Assembly (NCBI GenBank): GCA_012966015.1
Contig: DTRI01000096.1
Location: 1 to 37,962 of the forward strand
DNA length: 37,962 nucleotides
Origin: Flavobacteriales bacterium
GTDB lineage: Bacteria; Bacteroidota; Bacteroidia; NORP154
Direction of reading: 5' to 3'
Made by a program: the position numbers and the translations under genes. The notes beneath the pieces were generated by a model that was not told where the DNA came from, did not search any database, and worked only from the letters and a program-made list of their open reading frames with translations. The first letter of the stretch is position 1. Every line of letters begins with the position of its first letter. Shown here piece after piece: positions 16,313 to 25,337 of the stretch.

Positions 16313-19300
16313 CTTGGTTCTTGTTCTTTAAGTGCTTTTTTAAGGCTTTTTCACCAAAGAGATAAAATACGACCGGTGTTACAATTATATCCAATAAGGT
16401 TGAGCTGACCAGCCCTCCGATAATTACAGTAGCTACAGGGTAGAGAATTTCCTTTCCGGGAGCATCTTTGGCCAGAGTAAGGGGAATAAGTGCCAGGGCA
16501 GCAGTTAATGCTGTCATCAACACGGGTACCAGCCTTTCCAAAGATCCCCTGATTATCATTTTTCTGTCGAACCGCTCACCTTCATTTTCGACTAAATGCA
16601 CGTAGTGAGAAATCATCATAATACCGTTTCTTGAAGCTATACCGGTGAGGGTAATAAATCCAACCAATGAAGCTACAGAAAATACGCCTCCGGTGAGCTT
16701 TACAGCAACAACACTGCCTATCAATGCAAGGGGGATGTTGAGCATTACCTGTAGCACAATACGAGGAGATTTGAAGTAGGAATACAGTGCTAAGAAAATA
16801 CCCGCAAGGGAGAATAGGCTCAATATCAAAATAAGGCGAGAAGCTGACTTTTGACTTTCAAATTGACCACCATAGGTAATGAAGTATCCCTGCGGCAAAT
16901 CAATCTCTTGTTTGATCTTATCCTCCAATTCAGCGACTGTACTGCCTAAATCTCTATCCGATACATTGCATGATACTATCATCCTGCGCTGCGTATTCTC
17001 GTGATTGATGGTGTTGGGGCCATTTTCAAAATATACATCTGCAATTTCTTTTATGGGAATCAACTCCCCGGTTGGTGTTTCCATCAATGCCCTGCTGATC
17101 TCTTCAATATTGTTTCGTTCATTCTCAGGCAGCCTAAGTACCAGCTCAAAGCGTTTTTCTTTATCCAGAATTTGAGATACCACTTTCCCCTGATACATTA
17201 TCTCCAGATCCTCAACAATCTCTCCTCTTTCCAAGCCATAATATTTGATAGCGTCATCTTTGGGTCGAATTAGCAACTGTGGAATTTGAACCTGTTTCTC
17301 AATCTGTATATCAACCACGCCATCAACAGTAGAGATCGTGTTTTTTACGTTGCTGGCGTATTTTCTCAGCTCCATCAGGTCGTTTCCAAATATTTTTATG
17401 GCCACCTGTGCCCTTACGCCAGAAAGCAAGTGGTCGAGCCTGTGTGAAATCGGTTGGCCGATATTAAAGGTGATTCCCTTCAACACAGACAGCTTTTCTC
17501 TGATATCCTGAATAATCTCATCCCTGCTGCGATTATTGGCACTCTTCTTAAAAGCAACCTCAATCTCAGAATTGGCAACCGGCTCAACATGCTCGTCCAA
17601 TTCTGCCCGGCCTGTTCTTCTGGCGGTAAATGCCACTTCAGGTACTTTCAGAATTTGTTTCTCGGCAATGCTGCCCAGCTTATTGCTTTCCTCCAAAGAA
17701 GTTCCGGTCGGCGCAACTGTATTGATGGTTAGAGACCCCTCGTTGAATGGAGGTAAGAATTCAGTTCCAAAAAAAGGAACAAATGAAAGGGCGATCAGAA
17801 ACAGAGCTGCTGCACCTATCAAAACTTTCCTTGGATTGCTCAGTCCGAAGTTGAGTAGTTTGGCATCTTGCTTCTTGAGCCATCTCACCAGGCGCCCATC
17901 CTCTTCCGTCTCCATTCGCTTAATATTCGGAAGCAGATAGTAGCACATGGCCGGCGTAACTGTTAAGGCAACAAGCAATGAAGCTATTATAGATGTGATA
18001 TAGGCAATGCCAAGTGGTGCAAATATTCTTCCTTCCATGCCACTTAGAGCGAATAGGGGAATAAATACCAATACCACGATGATTGTCGCATAAACAATGG
18101 AATTACGCACTTCTGTGGAGGCATTATATATGACTTTGATTGCTGGTTGTGGATTTGCCGCATTTCGGTTTTCCCTCAGGCGCCTAAAGACATTTTCCAC
18201 ATCTACAATGGCATCATCTACCAATTCGCCAATGGCAATGGCTATTCCGCCCAGCGTCATCGTATTTATACTGATGTCGAATACTTTGAATACCAACGCG
18301 GTAATAATAAGCGACAGCGGTATCGCGGTAAGGGTTATCAGCGTAGTTCTGAAATTCAATAAAAACAGAAACAAGACGATAATAACCAGAATTGCTCCAT
18401 CCCTCAACGCCTCTATCACATTAGATAGGGCTGCATCAATAAAATCCGCTTGCCTGAAGACATCCGTATTTATCCTGACATCCGGAGGTAAGGAAGGTTG
18501 TAATTCATCCAATGCCTTTATGACTTCGGCAGTGAGATCAATAGTGCTGGCGTTGGGTTGTTTTTCTACGGTAAGTATGACTGCGGGAATACCATTCAGG
18601 CTACCGTCACCCCTTTTGAATTTCGCCCCAAATTTTACTTCCGCTACCTGAGAAATCAATATGGGCGTATTGTCAGTATATCCTATCACAATATCCTCTA
18701 TTTCCGTCAGTGACGCTATCCTGCCCAGGTTTCGTATCAATACTTCAGATCCGCTTTTATTGAAAAAATTTCCGGTAGTGTTGAGGTTTGATTTTTTCAA
18801 TGCATCCAACACTTGGTTGATGGACAGGCCTGTAGCATTGAGCTTCGGCATAGAAACCAACACCTGATACTGTAGTATATCACCACCTGTAGGAATGACC
18901 TGAGATATTCCCGGGATAGACAATAGCCTTCTGCGAATGTCGTAATCGGCTATGGTCCGTAAAATAGCCATCGACGTGGTATCCGCCGACAGCCCAATTA
19001 ACATTATCTGTCCCATAACAGATGTTATTGGACCTAATACGGGTGTAACCCCATCCGGCAAGAGCTCCTGAATGGTTTGCAATTTTTCATTGACAATTTG
19101 CCTTGCCTTGTAGATATCAGTTCCGTAATCAAACTCCACAAATACCAACCCCAAGCCGATCGAAGAATTGGAGCGGACCTGTTCAACATTGGCAGCACCA
19201 TTTAAGGCGGTTTCCACGGGCAAGGTAACCAGGGCCTCGACTTCCTCTGGCGCCATGCCCTCAGCCTCCAAAAAGACAGTTACCCTGGGGCGATTCAGGT

Positions 19301-19421
19301 CTGGTAATACATCGACTGGCAACTCCAATGCGGTATAGGTTCCGCCGATCATCAAAATGATCGCGAAAGCAATCACGATCATTCGGTTTACTAGAGAGAA
19401 CTTTATTATTTGGTTTAGCAT
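16296..19421 (-). CDS. Heavy-metal efflux RND transporter, CusA/CzcA family
   Basis: 1041 aa; VNRMIVIAFAIILMIGGTYTALELPVDVLPDLNRPRVTVFLEAEGMAPEEVEALVTLPVE; TM4 GGIAIAIGELVDDAIVDVENVFRRL; GFITLTGIASRNGIMMISHY. Confidence 0.93.
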   Translation of the reverse strand: MLNQIIKFSLVNRMIVIAFAIILMIGGTYTALELPVDVLPDLNRPRVTVFLEAEGMAPEEVEALVTLPVETALNGAANVEQVRSNSSIGLGLVFVEFDYGTDIYKARQIVNEKLQTIQELLPDGVTPVLGPITSVMGQIMLIGLSADTTSMAILRTIADYDIRRRLLSIPGISQVIPTGGDILQYQVLVSMPKLNATGLSINQVLDALKKSNLNTTGNFFNKSGSEVLIRNLGRIASLTEIEDIVIGYTDNTPILISQVAEVKFGAKFKRGDGSLNGIPAVILTVEKQPNASTIDLTAEVIKALDELQPSLPPDVRINTDVFRQADFIDAALSNVIEALRDGAILVIIVLFLFLLNFRTTLITLTAIPLSLIITALVFKVFDISINTMTLGGIAIAIGELVDDAIVDVENVFRRLRENRNAANPQPAIKVIYNASTEVRNSIVYATIIVVLVFIPLFALSGMEGRIFAPLGIAYITSIIASLLVALTVTPAMCYYLLPNIKRMETEEDGRLVRWLKKQDAKLLNFGLSNPRKVLIGAAALFLIALSFVPFFGTEFLPPFNEGSLTINTVAPTGTSLEESNKLGSIAEKQILKVPEVAFTARRTGRAELDEHVEPVANSEIEVAFKKSANNRSRDEIIQDIREKLSVLKGITFNIGQPISHRLDHLLSGVRAQVAIKIFGNDLMELRKYASNVKNTISTVDGVVDIQIEKQVQIPQLLIRPKDDAIKYYGLERGEIVEDLEIMYQGKVVSQILDKEKRFELVLRLPENERNNIEEISRALMETPTGELIPIKEIADVYFENGPNTINHENTQRRMIVSCNVSDRDLGSTVAELEDKIKQEIDLPQGYFITYGGQFESQKSASRLILILSLFSLAGIFLALYSYFKSPRIVLQVMLNIPLALIGSVVAVKLTGGVFSVASLVGFITLTGIASRNGIMMISHYVHLVENEGERFDRKMIIRGSLERLVPVLMTALTAALALIPLTLAKDAPGKEILYPVATVIIGGLVSSTLLDIIVTPVVFYLFGEKALKKHLKNKNQDELED

Positions 19422-19450
19422 CTTATTTCAACTTGCAATAGGCAATTTCC

Positions 19451-21184
19451 CTATTGATTTAAGTAAATAGATTTCACCTGGTAGGTGCCGTTGACAACTA
19501 TTCTTTCTTTTTCTTTTAGTCCTTTTAAAATAATTGTTTCATTGGTGTTGCCCTGGCCCAATTGCACAAAGTTCACTTTAAACAATTCCGGAGCATTATG
19601 GGTAAACACCACCGGTTTCCCGTTGAGGTCGCTTATTGCAGAAGTGGGCACTACCAGAAGATTCTCATCAGATTTCGCCGTTACGTACACGTTCGCAAAT
19701 TGTCCGGGTTTGAATAACCCCTGTGAATTATCGAGTTCCAGTATCACCTGTGAAGACTGGTTAACGGGATTCACCACGTTTCCAAAGGCTATGAGGTGTG
19801 CACTTTCAGAATAGTGCTTCTCCTCTTGTATACATTCCACAAAAAATTTGACATCCTTGCTAATCTCTATTAAATCTGGGTGGTGCAGCTGATGCATGTC
19901 TTTATCAAATATCTGTGCTTCAACCTTTAGTGTTTTGGTATTATAAACACTGAAAAGCTTTTCTCCCTGTGCAATCTGTTGTCCAATTGCCAGGTTGAAA
20001 TTGTCAACTACACCGGAGATGGGCGACTTTACACTAAGCACTTTACCCCGCGCATAATTTCCGGAGAGATTATCGTATATCTTCTTGTTTTTTAAGGCGG
20101 TTTTGTATTGTATTTCAGCTTCTATTAAATCTTTTTTAGCAACAATATCATCAATGGATTTCAGCCGCTGCAGCTCTTTTTGGGCAGCTTCATAGGCCGC
20201 CACCGCTTCGCTGCTCGCCGTTGCCAGCTGAATCTGTTCAGCTGCATCGAAATTCTGTGCTATTACCGCTAGTATTTGCCCTTTACTCACTTTTTCTCCA
20301 ATGCCAATATTGATTGACACGATCGATGCATTTTGAGGTGCAATGATCTTTGCCTCTCCGTTGGTAACGGGCATTATTTTCCCATAAAGTTTAAGCGCAT
20401 TTTGAAAATCACTAAACCCCGTTAAGGCTGTACGAATATCGAACAGAAACTGTGTTTCCTTCAGTATCTCTGCCTCATCCACGGCCATATTTCCTCTGGT
20501 GGGTTTCTCTTTCTGCTCATCGTGATCCTCTCCGCCATGGGCGAATACCGTTTCGTAGCTACCGACAGGGATTGAAATAGTCAGCAGAACGATCATCACA
20601 CTAAAGGTTTTTTGAGACATCACCTTATTTCTACCAATTAAGCGTGTAATTACAGCGCCTGCAACCAATCCAACAAACAACAGGAGCATGGCTTTCCAAT
20701 TGAACCATGAGCTTTGATCATGGCTGTGCTCATCATCCAGCATTATCTTTTTCCCAACGTCAACGCTTTCCAGGATCATTAAATCTGCTTTTCCAAAGCC
20801 TGAAATATTGGCGACCAGGCTATACTCTTTGTTCTCCGGGAAAGTGGCTTCAACGTGGTATATTCCAGGTTCATGTTGAGTCACCTTAAATTTCAGGTCC
20901 CCATCTTCTATACATGTGATTTCAATCCTGGCATTGTCAATTGCTCTATTGGTTTCATAATCAGAGACAAACAATTTCATCTCGGCATGCTCACCAGCTT
21001 CAAACGGTTCGTAGCGCAGAACTACTTCAAAGTTGTCTGAAACACTATTAACCGTAAACCAGGACTTACCTGTTGGTTTTGATTCTTCCTTTTTTTCTCC
21101 GTGATCCTCGCCGCCATGAGCCACAGCTACGAATCCTATCAAGGTCAAACTCGTTGTAATGAGAATTGTTTTTATAGATGTCAT
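19451..21184 (-). CDS. RND efflux periplasmic adaptor (CusB/HlyD-type) with extra N-terminal membrane-anchored domain
   Basis: Adaptor core IMPVTNGEAKIIAPQNASIVSINIGIGEKVSKGQILAVI...VKSPISGVVDNFNLAIGQQIAQGEKLFSV; ~190 aa N-terminal extension with TM segments and repeated AHGGEDH. Confidence 0.88.
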   Translation of the reverse strand: MTSIKTILITTSLTLIGFVAVAHGGEDHGEKKEESKPTGKSWFTVNSVSDNFEVVLRYEPFEAGEHAEMKLFVSDYETNRAIDNARIEITCIEDGDLKFKVTQHEPGIYHVEATFPENKEYSLVANISGFGKADLMILESVDVGKKIMLDDEHSHDQSSWFNWKAMLLLFVGLVAGAVITRLIGRNKVMSQKTFSVMIVLLTISIPVGSYETVFAHGGEDHDEQKEKPTRGNMAVDEAEILKETQFLFDIRTALTGFSDFQNALKLYGKIMPVTNGEAKIIAPQNASIVSINIGIGEKVSKGQILAVIAQNFDAAEQIQLATASSEAVAAYEAAQKELQRLKSIDDIVAKKDLIEAEIQYKTALKNKKIYDNLSGNYARGKVLSVKSPISGVVDNFNLAIGQQIAQGEKLFSVYNTKTLKVEAQIFDKDMHQLHHPDLIEISKDVKFFVECIQEEKHYSESAHLIAFGNVVNPVNQSSQVILELDNSQGLFKPGQFANVYVTAKSDENLLVVPTSAISDLNGKPVVFTHNAPELFKVNFVQLGQGNTNETIILKGLKEKERIVVNGTYQVKSIYLNQ

Positions 21185-21185
21185 A

Positions 21186-22361
21186 TTATTTTCCTTTTAA
21201 ATAATTCAGTTCGATAACGGAGGCGTTATACTTTTTTAACGCTTCATAATAGTTGGTTTTTATTTCGAATGCCTGGCTAACTGAAAACAGATATTCAATA
21301 TAGCTTATCTCACCGGCGGTATAGGAACGCGATGCAGCATCCAAAATAACATCTGATTGCTTCAGGCCCACAGAATCAAAGTACTCTAATGATGCCTGGT
21401 TCGCCTGATATGCCTGAATCGCATCGAACCATTTGAAGTTAAAATTCTGCGCCGCCATTGCGCCTTCAAATGATCTCTTCTCAGCATTCGCTTTTGCAGC
21501 CTTAATGCGTGCAGTATGGGTCCAAAACCATAGGGGTAGCGATAATCCAAATTGAAATCGATACGTTGTCGATGAGGTGAGCTCAGCCTGATTCATGTAA
21601 CCAAATGAAAAATCTGGAGCCAATCCAAATTTTGCCAATTTCAGCTCTTTCCTGGCCACGACCGTGTTTTGGTTGGCATAATCAATAAATAGTCCCGAAG
21701 AAGGTGCTTCAATGATACTTTCATTGTAATCAAGCTTTTCATATGCACTAGCAGTAAGCATGCCCTTTATATCAATTCCTGTGAGCAAGCTGAGGCCTAA
21801 TTGAGCACTTTTCAATTGGGCCCGTGTCTGAGCGAGTTCAACAGAAGCTTCGCCTGCCCTGGCCTCTGCACTCGTGAGCTCAAGGAGTCCAACATCCCCA
21901 GCCTTATGGCGCTTGTCGGTTGCCAGATAATGGGCTGTGAAAATACTATCCTGTGTGACCGCCTGCCTGGCTCTTGCTTCTGAATACTGAAGCTGATTGT
22001 AAGCCCGGCTAGCCTGTCGGATAACGGCAGCCCTGCTAATCCGTATGCCTGCTTCTGCCAGTTTTACTTTCTCCTTTCCTACTTTGGATTGCTGAATGTA
22101 AACCAAAGGGTTATCAATGCTCTGTTGAATTCCAGGCGTGAAGAATTCGCCCGTTGGCGCCTCCAGCATCAATTGAGGGTCCGGCAGGCTAAAGCTTCCC
22201 TTCTTCAAGGCTCTCTGTTCTTCCAGCTCCAATTGCGCTGCTTTTAAATACGGGTGCTTTTTCAAAGTCTCGGCAATAGCGCTGTCCAGGCTGATTGTGG
22301 ACTGAGCAAACAACCCCAACCAAACGCATACGAGTAAAGCAGATAGCGTAACTCCTTTCAT
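21186..22361 (-). CDS. TolC family outer membrane efflux protein
   Basis: SLDSAIAETLKKHPYLKAAQLELEEQRALKKGSFSLPDPQLMLEAPTG...; coiled-coil rich; operon with adaptor and RND pump. Confidence 0.88.
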   Translation of the reverse strand: MKGVTLSALLVCVWLGLFAQSTISLDSAIAETLKKHPYLKAAQLELEEQRALKKGSFSLPDPQLMLEAPTGEFFTPGIQQSIDNPLVYIQQSKVGKEKVKLAEAGIRISRAAVIRQASRAYNQLQYSEARARQAVTQDSIFTAHYLATDKRHKAGDVGLLELTSAEARAGEASVELAQTRAQLKSAQLGLSLLTGIDIKGMLTASAYEKLDYNESIIEAPSSGLFIDYANQNTVVARKELKLAKFGLAPDFSFGYMNQAELTSSTTYRFQFGLSLPLWFWTHTARIKAAKANAEKRSFEGAMAAQNFNFKWFDAIQAYQANQASLEYFDSVGLKQSDVILDAASRSYTAGEISYIEYLFSVSQAFEIKTNYYEALKKYNASVIELNYLKGK

Positions 22362-22408
22362 TTTCTATTTTTCAATTTGTCCATCTCCATCCGGTAGTTT
22401 CATTAATG

Positions 22409-23008
22409 TCAATGTTGATGCCCATGACCACCGTGGTTTTCATGCTGGTGTCCGTGATCATCATGGCTTTCCTTGGGAAACTTCGCTATAACCGTTTTTT
22501 CGTTCACCACAAAGCTGACTATACTCGTGAAGGAAGAGGCTCCCTCCTTTAGCTCAAGTGTAAAATGATCATCTCCTTCCGGAGATAATTTATCACTGAT
22601 GGTTTCATCGCTAAACTGTAGAATAACCGTTCCCGTAACATCTTTGTTGGTGATTGATTTTTCCGCTCCGTCCAGGAGGTAGTAGCTGACTTTACCTGCG
22701 CCCACAACCTGTTCAATATGGTAATCACCTGCCGTCTTTACAACTCCTCCATGAGGCGAGCCGTGGGCGTGGTCCTCGCCGCCATGTTTATGGGCTATCT
22801 TAGCTGCTGTGTGTTCATGCGTTTCTTCTGTTGCATGCTCATGAAAATGTTCTTCCCCTTTGCTGTGTTGCTGTGTGTGTGCTTCATCGTGTTTGTCCTC
22901 ATGCGCTTCTTCGCCGTGGTTTTCTTTCGAATTTCCACAACCCATTATGGCAATAGAGCCCATCGCAAACAGCGTTGCTATTCCTATAGTTGAAATTGAT
23001 TTGTACAT
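22409..23008 (-). CDS. His-rich putative metal-binding lipoprotein
   Basis: SIAIMGCGNSKENHGEEAHEDKHDEAHTQQHSKGEEHFHEHATEETHEHTAAKIAHKHGGEDHAHGSPHGG...HDDHGHQHENHGGHGHQH; lipobox-like IMGC. Confidence 0.8.
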   Translation of the reverse strand: MYKSISTIGIATLFAMGSIAIMGCGNSKENHGEEAHEDKHDEAHTQQHSKGEEHFHEHATEETHEHTAAKIAHKHGGEDHAHGSPHGGVVKTAGDYHIEQVVGAGKVSYYLLDGAEKSITNKDVTGTVILQFSDETISDKLSPEGDDHFTLELKEGASSFTSIVSFVVNEKTVIAKFPKESHDDHGHQHENHGGHGHQH

Positions 23009-23196
23009 TGTTTTTTCTTTTTGTGTTTCGTGAAATGAGTCTAATTACTTGCCTATTTAGCTGTCATCCAGAGCGGATGAGTCCACCAAAAACAGTGCAA
23101 CAAGAAAGGCTTGCTTGTATCTAAAAAGCATTATAGAAAAAGGCATGGTCCTCCCTGCTTACTCACCATTAGCTTCTGGCAAACAAGAGAGGAAAA

Positions 23197-23652
23197 TCAG
23201 ACGAGGAAAGAGTGAAAAAGGACACGTAGATCTGACACTATCAAGGGAGGTGCCTTGTTTAAATAGTCCTTTCTCTGAATCATCAGGCCCAAATTAGCCG
23301 GGGATTTATTCAACTGTGTAAATAAATCAGTTGAAGGGAGAATTATTTTTATTCCACCAACGGGAATGGTTGTATTGGACAAAGCGGCGAAGAATACCGG
23401 TACGGATTCATTGCAGCAATCTTTTTCGGAATTATTATCATGGTCATGCCCCTTGTCTTTGTGATCATGTTCTACAACCGCAGAGCCGCTTCCGTGGTGA
23501 TGGTCATGACCATAAGGGTGGCTGTGTTCCACTCCCATTTTATCTATGACGTGGGCAACGTTGCAAAGGATGTTTGCAGTAAAGACACCAGCGAGTATCC
23601 CTAGCATTACCACGCTACCCATCCTGATTCCTATGTGTTTTCTTACATGCAT
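23197..23652 (-). CDS. Small His-rich membrane/secreted protein (possibly HYC_CC_PP-like)
   Basis: N-terminal hydrophobic segment; HSHPYGHDHHHGSGSAVVEHDHKDKGHDHDNNSEKDCCNE; C-terminal KAPPLIVSDLRVLFHSFLV with CC and PP elements. Confidence 0.6.
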   Translation of the reverse strand: MHVRKHIGIRMGSVVMLGILAGVFTANILCNVAHVIDKMGVEHSHPYGHDHHHGSGSAVVEHDHKDKGHDHDNNSEKDCCNESVPVFFAALSNTTIPVGGIKIILPSTDLFTQLNKSPANLGLMIQRKDYLNKAPPLIVSDLRVLFHSFLV

Positions 23653-23706
23653 TGAACCGCTTTAACGTAGCATTTGCTGTTTTGGTTGCATTAATCCGGT
23701 ATTTCT

Positions 23707-25008
23707 TTACTGGATAATTATTTTTTTTGTGAATACAAGCTCTGAAGTGTTCAACATTAGAAAGTAAATGCCCTTTGTGTAGCTGCTTACATCCAATTGC
23801 TGCTGGTAGGTATCCTGTATCATGGGAATAGGCTGGTTATACACCTCTTCTCCTAAGAGATTAATAATTTTCAACTTCGTTGGCTCTTGCAGCCGGGAAT
23901 TAATCTCAATTGTGATTTGGTCCGTAGAAGGGTTTGGATAAATGTTGAATGAATAATCTTTTTCAACCTCATTCATGCTTGTTGGGTTTTGCAATTTATA
24001 AAACTGGTTTAGGTTGCCCGTAAGATATCCGGTGTTACTTGTAAGATGTATTTCGAAAAGGTAAGATGTATCTATCACTTGAAACAAAGACCAGCTAACC
24101 CCGCCGTTTGTAGTTTTATACAGGTAGCTTTTATCCATTGACTCTTCCACAATAAATCCGTGTTCATCATCCGTGAAATCAAAGCACCTGAATATTGAAT
24201 TGCTCAAAGTATCGGGAATAGAAACCCCACTCCATGTCACACCATTGTTTGTCGTTTTGAATAACAAGGATAAATTAGATCCCCACCCAGCTGTACCAGC
24301 GTAAGCAACCATAGCAGAGGTTTGTTTTACTGAGCTCACGGAAGAAGAAGTGATACTAAATGCCGTATCGCTCCATGTTATGCCCCCATCTGTAGTTGAA
24401 AGCACTCCACCTAAATATGCAAAAGTGCCATTCCAGGTTCCAATTACACCATTATTTTCGTCATTAAAATGTATAGAATTAATAGAAAGAGCATTGTGCC
24501 CCAAAGGCAGTGTGGAGCTTGTCCAATTAGCGCCACCATCTATAGTCTTGTACAGTTTTTCTGATATCACCCAGTAACCAACAAGCTCATCCACAAAATG
24601 TACTGCGGCAAATCCTTGTCCTGTATTTGTTGTATCTGGAGTGAGTTCCGTCCAGGTAAGGCCATTATCAATGGTTTTATAAATCTTTGACGTATTTGGC
24701 GCAGCAGTGTTCAGGTCCCTGCAGGCCACATAAATAATTGAGTCGGCAGGAGCAGCCATGTCCATATAATCATATGTGTTCATTGGAGCATTAAGGATTG
24801 CCCAGCTGTTTCCCCCATCTACTGTTTTGGCAAGTTCAATTCTATTAGTAGATATATTAAACAAAGAGGCATATCCAATATTGTCATCTATAAAGTCATA
24901 GGAATTAGCCGCGTGGTTGGGTGTAACATTGATTTCTGTCCATTGCGCAATCGTATTTATGCTTATTAACAAAGCAGATAAGCAGATAATAATTGATTTA
25001 GCTTTCAT
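23707..25008 (-). CDS. YCF48/BNR-repeat-like T9SS cargo protein with type A sorting domain
   Basis: Repeated KTxDGGxxW motifs (AKTVDGGNSWAIL, YKTIDNGLTWTEL, YKTIDGGANWTSS, STTDGGITWSD, FKTTNNGVTWSG); C-term FNIYPNPSTDQITIEI...KGIYFLMLNTSELVFTKKIII. Confidence 0.85.
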   Translation of the reverse strand: MKAKSIIICLSALLISINTIAQWTEINVTPNHAANSYDFIDDNIGYASLFNISTNRIELAKTVDGGNSWAILNAPMNTYDYMDMAAPADSIIYVACRDLNTAAPNTSKIYKTIDNGLTWTELTPDTTNTGQGFAAVHFVDELVGYWVISEKLYKTIDGGANWTSSTLPLGHNALSINSIHFNDENNGVIGTWNGTFAYLGGVLSTTDGGITWSDTAFSITSSSVSSVKQTSAMVAYAGTAGWGSNLSLLFKTTNNGVTWSGVSIPDTLSNSIFRCFDFTDDEHGFIVEESMDKSYLYKTTNGGVSWSLFQVIDTSYLFEIHLTSNTGYLTGNLNQFYKLQNPTSMNEVEKDYSFNIYPNPSTDQITIEINSRLQEPTKLKIINLLGEEVYNQPIPMIQDTYQQQLDVSSYTKGIYFLMLNTSELVFTKKIIIQ

Positions 25009-25073
25009 AATAAAAAATTTATTTGTTCAACCATTATTTGATAGGAGTACAGCCCACGGTTTAAGTTTTCTCT

Positions 25074-25330
25074 TTAAACCATTATCTGATCCGAAGTGAT
25101 ATTATCAATCTTGCGCACCCCTTGTCCGTTGGCGTCATAAATAAGCAGCGAGAGCCTTTCATTTCTATAATGGGCAAGATCGATGGTAGCATATTAGAGC
25201 CTGTGGTGTCAATTTGGAGATCGTAACTTAAAGGAAGCTGCAGTCGGTAACCTGGGAATCGGAATCAACATACGTAACGGCAGCAGAAATGGTAAAAATT
25301 GAACTGGGGCTCCTATGTCGTAGAGCGCTC
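25074..25330 (-). pseudogene. Decayed T9SS type A sorting-domain remnant
   Basis: Minus strand, ending at TAA 25074: ...LAHYRNERLSLLIYDANGQGVRKIDNITSDQIMV*; aligns to EKHTLLIYNSMGQMVRAVDNIKDGQITI of the adjacent intact gene; upstream LPLSYDLQIDTTGSN is in a different frame. Confidence 0.55.
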
Positions 25331-25337
25331 ATCATCA

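Noticed and set aside
18097-18651. 184 aa plus-strand ORF inside the RND transporter gene
   Set aside because: Antisense to a well-supported CDS; low-complexity composition with no recognisable domain, expected shadow ORF.
25030-25091. Short repeat accattatttgat / accattatctgat in the gap after the T9SS remnant
   Set aside because: Only ~13 bp with a mismatch in AT-rich DNA; could be chance.
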